64,000 nt of DNA from Photobacterium frigidiphilum (GTDB lineage Bacteria > Pseudomonadota > Gammaproteobacteria > Enterobacterales > Vibrionaceae): contig NZ_PYMJ01000004.1 of NCBI RefSeq assembly GCF_003025615.1, positions 186,001-250,000 on the forward strand. Reading direction: 5' to 3'. The translations under genes and the position numbers were made by a program. Below are positions 28,004 through 38,042 of the stretch, one piece after another (positions within the stretch are counted from its first letter, which is position 1; every line of letters begins with the position of its first letter). The notes under the pieces are model-generated. The model made no database searches, was not told where the DNA came from, and saw only the letters and a program-made list of their open reading frames with translations.

Positions 28004-29215
28004 ATGTCTGCTGCATTCTACGAACAAATTAACCAGCAAATTGAAGAGGTTAAAGCTGGTGGCTTGTACAAGTCTGAACGTATTATTACGTCAGCTCAAA
28101 AAGCGGCTGTTTCTATTCTTAACAAAGAAGGTGTTGATACAGGCGAAGAAGTGCTGAACTTCTGTGCTAACAACTACCTTGGCTTAGCTAACCACCCAGA
28201 ATTAATTGAAGCTGCGAAAGCAGGTATGGATGCACATGGTTTTGGCATGGCATCGGTACGTTTCATTTGTGGTACACAAGATTCTCACAAAGAACTAGAA
28301 CAAAAACTATCAACGTTCCTAGGTACTGAAGATACGATTCTTTATACCTCTTGCTTTGATGCGAACGCGGGTTTGTTTGAAACATTATTAGGCCCAGAAG
28401 ATGCAATCATTTCTGATGCGCTAAACCACGCATCTATTATTGATGGCGTACGTTTATGTAAAGCTAAGCGTTTCCGTTATGCAAATAACAACATGGAAGA
28501 ACTTGAGCAGCAATTAATTGCCGCGAAAGAAGCGGGTATTCGCCATACATTAATCGTTACTGATGGTGTGTTCTCTATGGACGGCGTAGTCGCTAACCTT
28601 CCTGCTATTTGTGACCTTGCTGATAAGTACGGCGCGCTTGTGATGATTGATGATTCACACGCAGTTGGCTTCATGGGTGACAATGGTCGTGGTACACATG
28701 AGCACCACAATGTAATTGATCGTGTTGATATCATCACGGGTACATTGGGTAAAGCTATGGGTGGCGCTTCAGGCGGTTACACGGCTGGTAAGAAAGAAGT
28801 GATTGACTGGTTACGTCAACGTTCGCGTCCGTACCTATTTTCTAACTCTGTGGCACCTGCAATTGTTTCTGCTTCTATCCGTGTTCTTGATTTATTGGCT
28901 GAAAGTGGCGATTTACGCACGCGCCTATGGGAAAATTCTGCACATTTCCGTACGCGTATGACAGAAGCTGGTTTCACAATGTCAGGTGCTGACCATGCGA
29001 TCATTCCAATCATGTTGGGTGATGCGAAAGTGGCTGCGGAATTTGCAGAACGCGCACTAGAAAAAGGTATCTACGTTGTAGGTTTCTCTTTCCCTGTGGT
29101 ACCACAAGGCCAAGCGCGTATTCGTACGCAAATGTCTGCGGCGCATTCGCCAGAGCAACTTGACCGTGCTATCGATGTATTCATCGAAGTTGGTAAAGAT
29201 ATGGGCATTATTTAA
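28004..29215 (+). CDS. kbl: 2-amino-3-ketobutyrate CoA ligase (glycine C-acetyltransferase)
   Basis: Kbl cleaves 2-amino-3-ketobutyrate with CoA to glycine and acetyl-CoA, the second step of threonine breakdown. I start at the ATG at 28004, with GAGGA about 6 bases upstream, giving 403 residues. It is a PLP enzyme of the alpha-oxoamine synthase family: the PLP lysine is Lys250 in GTLGKAMGG, the ring-stacking segment is [10 protein letters not shown], and [12 protein letters not shown] supplies the pyridinium-binding Asp and His. Codon use is visibly more GC-biased and regular than in neighbours, consistent with high expression. It is followed after 186 bp by tdh. Confidence 0.97.
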   Translation: MSAAFYEQINQQIEEVKAGGLYKSERIITSAQKAAVSILNKEGVDTGEEVLNFCANNYLGLANHPELIEAAKAGMDAHGFGMASVRFICGTQDSHKELEQKLSTFLGTEDTILYTSCFDANAGLFETLLGPEDAIISDALNHASIIDGVRLCKAKRFRYANNNMEELEQQLIAAKEAGIRHTLIVTDGVFSMDGVVANLPAICDLADKYGALVMIDDSHAVGFMGDNGRGTHEHHNVIDRVDIITGTLGKAMGGASGGYTAGKKEVIDWLRQRSRPYLFSNSVAPAIVSASIRVLDLLAESGDLRTRLWENSAHFRTRMTEAGFTMSGADHAIIPIMLGDAKVAAEFAERALEKGIYVVGFSFPVVPQGQARIRTQMSAAHSPEQLDRAIDVFIEVGKDMGII

Positions 29216-29236
29216 TAGCCTAATTATGAATAAGTG

Positions 29237-29260
29237 TCACGAGGTTCTCGGATCTCGTGA
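29237..29260 (+). other. Hairpin in the kbl-tdh intergenic region
   Basis: TCACGAG pairs with CTCGTGA across a 10-nt loop, 22 bases after the kbl stop. There is no T-run. A TATAAT hexamer at 29330-29335 with a poor -35 element downstream could allow separate tdh expression. The hairpin may be a partial terminator or an mRNA processing element. Confidence 0.4.
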
Positions 29261-29401
29261 ACATATTCGTTGATAATTCAGTTTTCCAAAAACGTACTTC
29301 TGGTTTGCTCAGAGGTAACAGTATCCTCGTATAATGCTGAGTAGGGTATTAAGGCTAAGTGTCTTCCCTTTAAACAGCATTCAGATGTAAGCGAATAAAA
29401 A

Positions 29402-30433
29402 ATGAAAATTAAAGCGCTGTCAAAACTAAAGCCTGAAGAAGGCATCTGGATGAATGAAGTAGACAAGCCTGAAATGGGCCATAACGATCTACTTATTCGT
29501 ATTAAGAAAACAGCTATTTGTGGTACAGATGTACATATCTACAACTGGGATGAATGGTCACAAAAGACGATTCCAGTTCCAATGGTTGTAGGTCATGAAT
29601 ATGTTGGTGAAGTTGTTGGTATTGGCCAAGAAGTTCGTGGTTTTACAATTGGTGATCGTGTATCTGGCGAAGGTCACATTACATGCGGTCATTGCCGTAA
29701 TTGTCGTGGTGGTCGTACACACCTTTGTCGTAATACGACAGGTGTTGGTGTTAACCGTGATGGCGCATTTGCTGAATTTTTGGTTATTCCTGCATTCAAT
29801 GCGTTTAAGATCCCTGAAGGCATCTCTGACGATCTAGCATCGATCTTCGACCCGTTTGGCAATGCTGTTCATACTGCATTATCATTCGATCTTGTTGGTG
29901 AAGATGTGCTAATTACAGGTGCTGGCCCTATTGGTATTATGGCTGCTGCTGTAGCAAAACACGTTGGTGCACGCCATGTTGTGATTACCGATGTGAACGA
30001 ATACCGTCTAGATCTTGCTCGTGAGATGGGCGTGACTCGCGCTGTTAACGTAGCAAATGAAAAACTTGAAGATGTAATGTCTGAACTTGGCATGACAGAA
30101 GGTTTTGATGTTGGTCTAGAAATGTCTGGCGTACCATCAGCATTCAACGGCATGCTAGCTAACATGAACCACGGCGGTAAAGTGGCGTTGCTGGGTATTC
30201 CACCATCAGATATGGCAGTAGATTGGACTCAAGTTATCTTTAAAGGTTTGGTTATTAAAGGTATCTACGGTCGTGAAATGTTTGAAACGTGGTACAAGAT
30301 GGCAAGCTTGATTCAATCAGGCTTAGATCTAACACCAATTATCACGCATCATTACAAGATTGATGATTTCCAAAAAGGCTTCGACATGATGCGTTCAGGC
30401 ATGTCAGGTAAAGTTATTCTCGATTGGGAATAA
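29402..30433 (+). CDS. tdh: L-threonine 3-dehydrogenase
   Basis: Tdh oxidises L-threonine to 2-amino-3-ketobutyrate with NAD, feeding Kbl. The 343-residue product is a zinc medium-chain dehydrogenase. Catalytic zinc ligands include Cys40 (AICGTDVH) and His65-Glu66 (VGHEYVGE). The structural-zinc cysteines sit in [15 protein letters not shown]. The NAD motif is [10 protein letters not shown]. Length equals that of E. coli Tdh (341) within two residues. The order kbl-tdh is the common gammaproteobacterial order. A strong hairpin follows 20 bp after the stop. Confidence 0.98.
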   Translation: MKIKALSKLKPEEGIWMNEVDKPEMGHNDLLIRIKKTAICGTDVHIYNWDEWSQKTIPVPMVVGHEYVGEVVGIGQEVRGFTIGDRVSGEGHITCGHCRNCRGGRTHLCRNTTGVGVNRDGAFAEFLVIPAFNAFKIPEGISDDLASIFDPFGNAVHTALSFDLVGEDVLITGAGPIGIMAAAVAKHVGARHVVITDVNEYRLDLAREMGVTRAVNVANEKLEDVMSELGMTEGFDVGLEMSGVPSAFNGMLANMNHGGKVALLGIPPSDMAVDWTQVIFKGLVIKGIYGREMFETWYKMASLIQSGLDLTPIITHHYKIDDFQKGFDMMRSGMSGKVILDWE

Positions 30434-30453
30434 TCAGCAGTCATACCTAAATG

Positions 30454-30478
30454 AAAAGCGAGCTTAGTGCTCGCTTTT
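30454..30478. terminator. Bidirectional terminator between tdh and glycosyltransferase gene
   Basis: A perfect 10-bp stem (AAAAGCGAGC / GCTCGCTTTT) with a 5-nt loop serves the convergent tdh and glycosyltransferase genes. It is symmetrical, with A-run and T-run, and touches the stop codon of the minus-strand gene. Confidence 0.85.
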
Positions 30479-31631
30479 ACTGTTTTACGGTATGCGTTTC
30501 TATCCAATTTGATAGTACCTTTGCCTGTTTTAATGCATCAAAATTTAGTACTACATTTTTCCGCGCTGAAATCCCCATTTCTTTTCTTCGCTCTATTGGC
30601 AATGTTACAAATGTCTTAATCGCATCAGTTAACTCGAGTGCGTTTTTTTGCTCAACCAAATAGCCTGTATTTGGGGCGACAATTTCTTTACAGCCCATAA
30701 TGTTTGATGTGATAACGGGTATACCGACAGCCATGGCTTCTTTTAAGACGACTGGGCCTGTATCTACACATCCTGAATGTGAGAAACAAAACGGTGCTAC
30801 CAAGCAATCATAGAAAGGTAAATTTTCTTGGATCCAGCTTGGTTGTTTTGAGCCTAAAAATCGCACATAAGGGGCTAAACCAAGTTGAGCAACTTGTTCT
30901 TTTAATGGTTTTAATAACTCACCAGTACCAATAATATCTAAAGTCATAGGATAGTGCCCACATAAGGGTTTCAACGCATCAAGTAAATACTTAACACCTT
31001 TTTGTTCAACTAACCGCCCAATAAAAATGAGCTTGATTGTCTCTTGATCTTGTTTTGTATGGGGCTTAAAGAGTTGGGTTTTTACACCACAGTGAAGTAA
31101 TTTAATATTGCCGTCAGCGGTCTTGTTAAAATCATTGCGCATATCATTACAAACAGCAACGACGAAATCGCTGTGTTTAATTTTTAAATCAAGATCAAAA
31201 GGGAACTCATAAACATCATGACCATGAGCAACAAAAGAACATGAAATACCCATCAATTTGGCTGAAGCAATACCGTGAGAGCAAGTATGTTGAGCAAAAT
31301 GTGCGTGAATATGCTGAACATTGTGCTTTGCCATTTGTGATGCCATTTTAAAGCTATGCCAAAATAAAGATAATTTAGGCATAGATTGTTGTGAGTAGAT
31401 AAATTTCAAGCAATCAATGACTCTACGAGGTTTTAATTTTTTTAAAAGATTGAAATTAAAAAAATCGCCGATTTTATAAATGGTATAGTTAAAAGCATCA
31501 TCAGTTTTATTTTTTTCAAATGTCATCACACACACGTCATGCCCACATGCGTTTATTGCATCCACTTCAGTACGAATAAATGTTTCACTCAATACCGGAA
31601 AGGTTGGAGTGATAAAAGCCACTTTTTTCAT
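30477..31631 (-). CDS. Group 1 (GT4) glycosyltransferase
   Basis: The 384-residue product is a GT-B fold retaining glycosyltransferase of family GT4. The N-terminal half opens with VAFITPTFPVLSETFIRTEV, a pattern seen in colanic-acid-type GT4 enzymes, followed by HIHAHFAQHTCSHG. The C-terminal half has the nucleotide-sugar site: LIFIGRLVEQKGVKYLLDA, then the EX7E-like segment GPVVLKEAMAVGIPVITS. The sugar donor cannot be predicted. It diverges from a GT2 gene and a flippase gene, so together they look like a small surface-polysaccharide locus. Confidence 0.88.
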   Translation of the reverse strand: MKKVAFITPTFPVLSETFIRTEVDAINACGHDVCVMTFEKNKTDDAFNYTIYKIGDFFNFNLLKKLKPRRVIDCLKFIYSQQSMPKLSLFWHSFKMASQMAKHNVQHIHAHFAQHTCSHGIASAKLMGISCSFVAHGHDVYEFPFDLDLKIKHSDFVVAVCNDMRNDFNKTADGNIKLLHCGVKTQLFKPHTKQDQETIKLIFIGRLVEQKGVKYLLDALKPLCGHYPMTLDIIGTGELLKPLKEQVAQLGLAPYVRFLGSKQPSWIQENLPFYDCLVAPFCFSHSGCVDTGPVVLKEAMAVGIPVITSNIMGCKEIVAPNTGYLVEQKNALELTDAIKTFVTLPIERRKEMGISARKNVVLNFDALKQAKVLSNWIETHTVKQ

Positions 31632-31827
31632 ATTATTCTTCTCTAATCACATTCAGTATTATCATTGAATAGCAATTATTGTGCCTATGAATAAAAAGCA
31701 AAACTTGAGTAAGATGATTGCATTATGCAAAAAACATAAAATATTGCATGTCTTTACGCCTATGTTATTGAATGTAATAACGGCATGAATCCTGCTTTAT
31801 TAGAAATATAATAAAAAGGAGTCAGTA

Positions 31828-32781
31828 ATGTGCCGAATTACTGTTGTTATACCAACTTATAATTGTTTGAACTATTTACCAAAAGCAATTGAAAGTGTTT
31901 TAAAACAAGACCATGAAAATATAGAGTTAATAGTCGTAAACGATAATAGTGATGATGGTACAGCTGAGTATCTTGAACGACTAGTTAGTCGTGATACCAG
32001 AATAACAGTGATAACAACGAAAGGCGTTGGTGTATCTAGCGCTAGAAATTTAGGTATTAATAAATCCAGTGGAGAATACATTGCTTTTCTTGATTCAGAT
32101 GACAGTTGGCATGATGGAAAGCTGCAAGCTCAGCTTTCCATGCATCAGTTAAATCCTGAATTGGGTATGAGTTTTACTAATTATGATCACTTGACTGAGA
32201 GTAATCAGAAGTTAGTCGATTGTTTTAGCTATTGGAATCAATTTCAAGATTGTAATGAGCAAGCTAAAATTTTGGATGATCCTTTAAATATCATTTTTTC
32301 AAATAATCTGATTGGTACATCGACAGTTATGATAAAAAATTCAGTATTTAAAAAAATAGGGCTGTTTGATACTGAGTTAAAATATGCAGAAGATTGGCAA
32401 CTTTGGTTGAAAGTGTGTGAGTGTTTTGATGTGGCAGTAATACCTGAAATATATGTGAGTTACTTAATAAGGGATGGTTCAATAACACAAGCTGATGAGA
32501 ACAAGTTAAACAATCTTGAATCAATTGAAAATATTATTTCACGTTGTAAAGAACGGAACTCGTTAATAACATCAAAATCAATTTCGAAAGCTGAAGCTCG
32601 ATTAAGTGAAGAATATGCAGATTATTACAGGGCTAAAGGCAACAAGGTTAAAACGTTGATCTTTGGTTTTCGCTCGCTTTTCTTCGAACCCAAACATCGC
32701 AGAGTAGTCAATTTTTTAGCCAAGGTAAAAAAAGAATGGAAACCAATAAAAATAAAACCTTCTACAAGTGAAGATATTTGA
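31828..32781 (+). CDS. GT2-family glycosyltransferase
   Basis: The 317-residue product has an N-terminal GT-A domain: VVIPTYNCLNYLPKAIESV, the acidic motifs VNDNSDDGT and FLDSDDSW (DxD type), and a YAEDWQLWLKV acceptor-side motif in the ED position. The C-terminal 90 residues are basic and helical with no membrane helix, so it is probably a peripheral membrane enzyme. The start has a strong AAGGAG 8 bases upstream. It lies 75 bp ahead of the flippase gene on the same strand. Donor and acceptor are unknown. Confidence 0.88.
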   Translation: MCRITVVIPTYNCLNYLPKAIESVLKQDHENIELIVVNDNSDDGTAEYLERLVSRDTRITVITTKGVGVSSARNLGINKSSGEYIAFLDSDDSWHDGKLQAQLSMHQLNPELGMSFTNYDHLTESNQKLVDCFSYWNQFQDCNEQAKILDDPLNIIFSNNLIGTSTVMIKNSVFKKIGLFDTELKYAEDWQLWLKVCECFDVAVIPEIYVSYLIRDGSITQADENKLNNLESIENIISRCKERNSLITSKSISKAEARLSEEYADYYRAKGNKVKTLIFGFRSLFFEPKHRRVVNFLAKVKKEWKPIKIKPSTSEDI

Positions 32782-32856
32782 ATTATAAATATAAAATGCA
32801 TCATTAATAAAGATATAACAGTTATTTGTATCTCTAATTAAGTAATAAGGTGTTTC

Positions 32857-34311
32857 ATGAGCGCAATTAAACAGTCTTTGTATTATGGAGTCGGAATTGT
32901 GATGATGAAAGGGGTATCATTGTTAATGATGCCTTATGTCACAGGGCACTTACCTACGAAGGAGTATGGTTCACTTGAAGTGTTAATATTACTGGCTGAT
33001 ATTGGTACCATTTTGGTTGGTTTCGGCTTAATCGATGCAATGTATCGATATGTTGGCTCTAGTGAAGGAAAAAAACGGCAATTATTGATTGCTAATTGCT
33101 TCTCGCTTAGCCTCATTGCAGCAGTAATGGGTGGTGTGATTGTTTGGTTAATCATGCCATGGTTACTTTTGTATATTCCAGCAAAAGTTGAAGTGTACCA
33201 AGTGGTATTAATCGCGATACCAACACTATTAGATGGATTAATTGCTATCCCTCTTACTTTAATGCGCATGCAGTCATTGGCTAAGTGGTTTTGTATTTTT
33301 AATGTTATTAAAGCTATCGTTCAGGCTTTACTTATCGTCATTATGTTAGAGCATGGACTTGGAATCGATGGGGTGTTAATTGCAAGTACGGCATCAAGCA
33401 TATTAATGCTTGTTTTTTTACTAAAATTCCAATGGCAGCAAATGGGACGATTAGGTTATTTAGGCTATTCATTGCCATTGCTTAAATTTGGAGGTCCCAT
33501 TGTTATTAGTGGTATCGGTATGTTTGCCGTTACAGGGCTTGATAAATGGATTCTTGCCGATAAAGTAAACGTTGAAGCATTAGCTGTATACGCAATCAGC
33601 GCTAAGTTTGCACTAATATTAAGTTTATTAATGCAACCATTTTGTTTGTGGTGGTTTCCAAATAGAATTAAAATATTACAACAAGATAATGGCACACAAC
33701 AATGCGCTGAAAAGGCTATTCTTGGTTGTAATTTGATTGTTTTCCTTGCCTTTTCAATGCTTCTTACCGTACCAAGTTTTATTTACTTGTGTTTACCAAG
33801 TGATTATTATCTGGCAGCTAAGCTGTCGGTTGCTCTTATTTTAGTGAGTGCAATAAAAAATCTAAGTGAATTGATGAACCTTGGGTGTTTCAGCGGTGAA
33901 TCAAGTCAGAAGCAAATGTGGATACAATGTTTGTGTGCAGTAATAGCGGTAGTGGGTTATTACTTTCTAATTCCACTTTATGGGGTATGGGCTGCGGTTG
34001 CTGTGTTAGGTAGTGTTTATAGTATGCGTTTAGTGTTGTTTTACTGTGTTAGTCAGTCATTAGAGCCATTACCTTATAAACATGCTTATTGGATAAAAAC
34101 CTTGTGTATCTGCAGCATGGCATATCTATTTCATAGTGTTATATCAACGATGTTTTCGACTTGGATGGTGTTTATCTCTGGTGGTGTTATTAGTATCTTT
34201 ACCATCATACTTTTAGTGTATTTAAATACATTTCCTAATTTACGCTCACAGTTAACGGGAAAATTTACTTCTTTGAATTTTCGATATATTACTAATTTTC
34301 GCAAAGTGTAA
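32857..34311 (+). CDS. Lipopolysaccharide/oligosaccharide flippase (Wzx-like)
   Basis: The 484-residue product is a polytopic membrane protein with about 12-14 hydrophobic segments. It begins with the polysaccharide-exporter pattern SAIKQSLYYGVGIVMMKGVSLLMMPYVTGHL. The segment LPTKEYGSLEVLILLADIGTI is also typical of the Wzx/RfbX branch of the MOP superfamily. Such proteins flip lipid-linked oligosaccharide repeat units across the inner membrane. No Wzy polymerase or chain-length regulator is seen nearby, so this is an orphan flippase in the window. AAGGTG lies about 5 bases before the start. Confidence 0.87.
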   Translation: MSAIKQSLYYGVGIVMMKGVSLLMMPYVTGHLPTKEYGSLEVLILLADIGTILVGFGLIDAMYRYVGSSEGKKRQLLIANCFSLSLIAAVMGGVIVWLIMPWLLLYIPAKVEVYQVVLIAIPTLLDGLIAIPLTLMRMQSLAKWFCIFNVIKAIVQALLIVIMLEHGLGIDGVLIASTASSILMLVFLLKFQWQQMGRLGYLGYSLPLLKFGGPIVISGIGMFAVTGLDKWILADKVNVEALAVYAISAKFALILSLLMQPFCLWWFPNRIKILQQDNGTQQCAEKAILGCNLIVFLAFSMLLTVPSFIYLCLPSDYYLAAKLSVALILVSAIKNLSELMNLGCFSGESSQKQMWIQCLCAVIAVVGYYFLIPLYGVWAAVAVLGSVYSMRLVLFYCVSQSLEPLPYKHAYWIKTLCICSMAYLFHSVISTMFSTWMVFISGGVISIFTIILLVYLNTFPNLRSQLTGKFTSLNFRYITNFRKV

Positions 34312-34733
34312 GGATGTATTAAAGAAATAATTCATTCTTTACGCACTCCATTTTGTCTATAAATCAACCTTGTCATTGCATTTATTCTTTTTCATTTCAG
34401 TCGTCAATTCCATGTCTCATAATTGAGAATATAGCTGTAATATTTACGAAATATAGTAATGATTTATTAAAAACAGGACACTTATCAGATAAATAAGACT
34501 GAGATAGACAAGTCTGACATAACTAACCGATAGCACTAACATACCCTACAATAATTAGACAATGCATTGCAGAGTCAACATTTATTAAGTGATTATGCTT
34601 AATATTTTGTCTTTGTAGATACATGGCGATATTTAATATTGCTTTGTGACTCTGTGATGAACTGTGTTTTCTTGACAATGGGTAACGAATTGACTCATTG
34701 ATCTATACGAAAATGTTCTTGGAGTAAATCGCA
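34312..34733. other. 422-bp intergenic region upstream of the Tyr/Asp-rich protein gene
   Basis: This AT-rich stretch separates the flippase from the next gene. It has several isolated promoter-like hexamers (TTGACA at 34672-34677), but I found no correctly spaced -10 partner. No repeat or RNA gene is apparent. Its length suggests that the next gene has its own regulated promoter. Confidence 0.35.
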
Positions 34734-35633
34734 ATGAATATCAAGAATTTAATGGCTATTGTTATCGCGATCTGCCTCGGTATCTCATTCAATGTTTTTG
34801 CAAAAAGCTATGAAAGCAATGAACGATATAGTGGAAATGATTATTACAGCGATGATTATCGTGATTATAAACAACGTTATGACGATGATAGTTATTATGA
34901 GGATAGCTACAGCTACAGCTCTGATAATTATTATAACTATGAATATAGTGATGATGAAGATAGCTATAACAATGATGACTATTACGGTCATGAGTATTAC
35001 GATAACGGTAAGTACAGAAAGAACAAAAAAACAGCTAGACACCTTATTTATAATTTAATTGGCACAGGCGACATGTTCATTAGAAATGTCCCCGATATTG
35101 ATGGGGATGGTAATAAAGATGAAGCATTTTGTTTTAAACTTCAACTGGTTAATGCAAAAAATCAAAAACAAATAGGGACGGCGATAGATTGCTTATCTAA
35201 CATTGAGGCTAAAAGTGATGATGAGGGCGGTGGAATTAGGTTAGTTGGTACCACTTTTTTTAAGACACCACATGGTAAGTTAGTTACTCGAGGCGAAACG
35301 ACGGTTCAAGAAGCACTACATGACATAGTGACACCTAACGGCGTTAAGATGACGCATATTACTGGTGCATCAAGTAAAAATAATTCAGTTCTTCGTGGTA
35401 CTGGACGCTTTAAAAATAGTAAAGGTACTGTGCGGTTATCGGGTATGGTAAATATGACAGACTTTACTGGTAGTGAAGGAAGCCCTATTACTTTTGATTG
35501 CCTGTTTGTGATTGACCTTAAATCATCTGATTACTATTCCAACGATGACTATAGCGACGATGGTTACAGCGATGAAGATGACACTGACTATTCAGATAGT
35601 GATTATTCAGATGACTATTCGTCTACCTATTAA
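34734..35633 (+). CDS. Secreted protein with Tyr/Asp/Ser-rich tails around a beta domain
   Basis: The 299-residue product has a signal peptide (residues 1-23, ending NVFAKS) and GGAG-type ribosome-binding sequence 8 bases upstream. Residues of about 24-95 are a low-complexity run of Tyr, Asp, Ser, Glu and Asn (units such as NDYYSDDYRDY). A globular region of about 165 residues follows, from LIYNLIGTGDMF to FDCLFVIDL. It resembles an allene-oxide-cyclase or dirigent-like beta-barrel domain in its pattern (GTGRFKNSKGTVRLSG). A second acidic Tyr/Ser tail (SDYYSNDDYSDDG) ends the protein. I know no family with both tails. The protein may bind cations or polymer in the matrix, which is inference. 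It follows a polysaccharide flippase locus. Confidence 0.8.
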   Translation: MNIKNLMAIVIAICLGISFNVFAKSYESNERYSGNDYYSDDYRDYKQRYDDDSYYEDSYSYSSDNYYNYEYSDDEDSYNNDDYYGHEYYDNGKYRKNKKTARHLIYNLIGTGDMFIRNVPDIDGDGNKDEAFCFKLQLVNAKNQKQIGTAIDCLSNIEAKSDDEGGGIRLVGTTFFKTPHGKLVTRGETTVQEALHDIVTPNGVKMTHITGASSKNNSVLRGTGRFKNSKGTVRLSGMVNMTDFTGSEGSPITFDCLFVIDLKSSDYYSNDDYSDDGYSDEDDTDYSDSDYSDDYSSTY

Positions 35634-35726
35634 GCGGTTTATCGGCGTTAAGTTTCGGTTGCATGCCTATACAGGTAACTTGTTCATATTATGAATGTTA
35701 TTAATGGTGATGTGGCTCACGAAACC

Positions 35727-35783
35727 TGATATACTACGCCGCAATTAAAATTGAAAAGGCTGGCAGATGATGTCGGCTTTTTT
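35727..35783 (+). promoter_or_regulatory. Extended -10 promoter and leader hairpin of ybiT
   Basis: TGATATACT at 35727-35735 is an extended -10 element. About 20 bases downstream, 35754-35781 can fold into a hairpin (AAAA and GCTG pairing with CGGC and TTTT, with one bulged G), followed by six T residues. This is a terminator-like structure in the leader, 37 bases before the ybiT start, so attenuation is possible. Confidence 0.4.
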
Positions 35784-35819
35784 AATGCTTTATACATAAA
35801 CTATTTATGGAACAGTACT

Positions 35820-37415
35820 TTGATTTCTACAGCTAACATTACAATGCAATTTGGCGATAAGCCATTGTTTGAAAACATTTCAGTTAAATTCGGCGGTGGT
35901 AACCGTTACGGTCTTATCGGTGCGAATGGCTGTGGTAAGTCAACCTTCATGAAAATCCTTGGCGGCGAATTAGAGCAGTCAGGCGGTACTGTTTCATTAG
36001 ACCCAAACGAGCGTATGGCTAAGTTGGGTCAGGATCAGTTTGCTTTTGAAGAATTTTCTGTTGTAGATACCGTTATTATGGGTCACAAAGAGCTTTGGAA
36101 AGTAAAAGAAGAGCGCGATCACATTTATTCTTTACCTGAAATGTCAGATGAAGATGGTATGCGTGTTGGCGATCTAGAAACAGAATTTGCTGAAATGGAC
36201 GGTTACTCTGCTGAAGCGCGTGCAGGTGAATTACTGTTAGGTCTTGGTATTCCTGAATCGCAACACTTTGGCTTAATGAGCGAAGTTGCTCCGGGTCTTA
36301 AAGTACGTGTACTTCTTGCTCAGGTTCTTTTCGCTGATCCAGAAATTATGCTTCTTGACGAACCAACGAACAACTTGGACATTCATACAATTAGCTGGTT
36401 GGAAGAGATTTTGTTGGCGCGTAACTGCACAATGATCATTATCTCGCACGATCGCCACTTCTTGAACAGTATTTGTACCCACATGGCTGACTTGGATTAC
36501 GGTGAACTTCGCCTATTCCCTGGTAATTATGATGAGTACATGTCAGCGGCAGAGCAGTCTCGTGAACAGCTACATGCTGATAACGCGAAGAAGAAAGCAC
36601 AGATGGCTGAACTACAAACGTTCGTAAGCCGTTTCTCTGCTAACGCATCTAAAGCAAAGCAAGCAACGTCACGTCAAAAGCAGCTTGATAAGATTCAATT
36701 GAGTGAAGTGAAGGCATCTAGCCGTCAATCGCCATTTATTCGTTTTGATCAAGAAAAGCCTCTTTTCCGTAACGCCTTAGAAGTTGAAGGTCTAAAGCAA
36801 GGTTACGGCGAGAACATTCTAATCAATGGCGTTAAGCTAATGGTAGAAGTTGGCGAGCGTATCGCGATTATCGGTCAGAATGGTGTTGGTAAATCGACAT
36901 TACTGAACACGCTTGCTGGTGCAATGGAACCAATGGAAGGTATGGTTAAGTGGTCTGAAAACCACAATATCGGCTTCTATGCTCAGGATCATAGTTCAGA
37001 TTTTGCTGAAGATTTGAACCTTATTGATTGGATGGGTCAGTGGAAAAAAGAAGGTGACGACGAACAAGTTGTTCGTGGCATTCTTGGTCGTATGCTTTTC
37101 TCTCAAAATGACATCAAGAAATCTGTAAAAGTAATTTCTGGTGGTGAGCAAGGTCGTATGCTGTTTGGTAAGCTAATTATGCAAAAGCCAAACATTCTTC
37201 TAATGGATGAACCAACCAACCACATGGATATGGAATCTATTGAAGCATTGAACCTTGCACTTGAAAACTTCAAAGGTACATTAATGTTTGTATCTCACGA
37301 CCGTCAGTTTGTATCTTCAGTTGCAACACGCATCATTGAAATTACAGAAAGCGGCCTTGAAGATTTCCACGGTACTTACGAAGAGTACCTAGCTAAGCAA
37401 GGTCTTACAGGTTAA
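35820..37415 (+). CDS. ybiT: ABC-F family ATPase YbiT
   Basis: YbiT is a soluble ABC-F protein that acts on ribosomes; its precise role is not settled. I start at the TTG at 35820, which gives 531 residues and aligns with the E. coli opening before SSNVTMQFG. The longer frame from 35751 would read through the leader hairpin. Two ABC domains are present: Walker [10 protein letters not shown] and GQNGVGKST, linker helix with [19 protein letters not shown], signature SGGEQGR in the second domain, and Walker B LLDEPTNN and LMDEPTNH. Codon use is strongly biased, which suggests good expression. Parts of this gene recur in the relic at 39,896-40,062. Confidence 0.95.
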   Translation: MISTANITMQFGDKPLFENISVKFGGGNRYGLIGANGCGKSTFMKILGGELEQSGGTVSLDPNERMAKLGQDQFAFEEFSVVDTVIMGHKELWKVKEERDHIYSLPEMSDEDGMRVGDLETEFAEMDGYSAEARAGELLLGLGIPESQHFGLMSEVAPGLKVRVLLAQVLFADPEIMLLDEPTNNLDIHTISWLEEILLARNCTMIIISHDRHFLNSICTHMADLDYGELRLFPGNYDEYMSAAEQSREQLHADNAKKKAQMAELQTFVSRFSANASKAKQATSRQKQLDKIQLSEVKASSRQSPFIRFDQEKPLFRNALEVEGLKQGYGENILINGVKLMVEVGERIAIIGQNGVGKSTLLNTLAGAMEPMEGMVKWSENHNIGFYAQDHSSDFAEDLNLIDWMGQWKKEGDDEQVVRGILGRMLFSQNDIKKSVKVISGGEQGRMLFGKLIMQKPNILLMDEPTNHMDMESIEALNLALENFKGTLMFVSHDRQFVSSVATRIIEITESGLEDFHGTYEEYLAKQGLTG

Positions 37416-37456
37416 TTTAACCGCTTGCTTGAGTTACAAATAAAGTAAACAATTAT

Positions 37457-37486
37457 AAAAGCCGCCATTTTTAATGGTGGCTTTTC
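37457..37486 (+). terminator. Terminator after ybiT
   Basis: AAAAGCCGCCATT pairs with AATGGTGGCTTTT (one G-T pair) across a 3-nt loop, 41 bases after the stop. The strong stem and terminal T-run fit an intrinsic terminator. Confidence 0.85.
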
Positions 37487-37540
37487 TGTATTCAGCGTTA
37501 TCATACTCAGTATTGAGTCAGTTAAAAAGATAGGAATAAT

Positions 37541-37993
37541 ATGCAGATCTGGGTTGATGCAGATGCGTGTCCGAACGTCATTAAAGAAATTTTATTTCGT
37601 GTTGCCAATAGGGTAGGCATAATGGTGACATTAGTTGCCAATCACCATATACGGGTACCACCGTCACCACATATTCGCTCAACACAAGTGCTAGCTGGCT
37701 TCGATGTTGCCGACGATCATATTGTTCAACAGGCTGAATCTGGTGACTTGGTGATTACTGCTGATATTCCATTAGCTGATGAATTGATCACCAATGGGGT
37801 TCATGCTCTAAATCCGCGTGGTGAGCTATATACTAAAGATACCATCAAGCAGCGCTTGCAGATGCGAGACTTCATGGAAACAATGCGTAGCTCTGGTGTT
37901 CAAACAGGTGGACCACCGCCATTGAACCAAGCAGATAGACAAAATTTTGCGAATAAGCTCGATACTTTTTTGGTCAAGAATTTTAAAAAATAA
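37541..37993 (+). CDS. yaiI: YaiI/YqxD family protein (DUF188)
   Basis: The 150-residue product is a complete DUF188 protein, a PIN-like fold family of unknown function. Family signatures are [17 protein letters not shown] at the start, [15 protein letters not shown], a [16 protein letters not shown] strand, and the end [19 protein letters not shown]. Length is typical (about 150). AGGA lies 8 bases upstream. The 3' half of this gene and 120 bp of downstream DNA recur as a diverged relic at 40,060-40,300. Confidence 0.93.
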   Translation: MQIWVDADACPNVIKEILFRVANRVGIMVTLVANHHIRVPPSPHIRSTQVLAGFDVADDHIVQQAESGDLVITADIPLADELITNGVHALNPRGELYTKDTIKQRLQMRDFMETMRSSGVQTGGPPPLNQADRQNFANKLDTFLVKNFKK

Positions 37994-38013
37994 AATTTTA
38001 CTGACGTTTTATC

Positions 38014-38042
38014 ATTCATACACTGATAAGCAGTGTATGAAT
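38014..38042. terminator. Perfect hairpin after yaiI (copy 1)
   Basis: ATTCATACACTG and CAGTGTATGAAT form a perfect 12-bp stem with a 5-nt loop, 21 bases after yaiI. There is no T-run. The same palindrome is kept in the relic at 40,201-40,229. The rest of the 333-bp gap between yaiI and the MerR gene (to 38,326) shows only AT-rich sequence. Confidence 0.55.

Noticed and set aside
34785..35042. Minus-strand frame of 85 codons made almost only of Ile, Val and Thr
   Set aside because: It is the reverse complement of the Asp/Tyr codons in the secreted protein gene. A membrane protein reading is an artefact of the low-complexity repeat.
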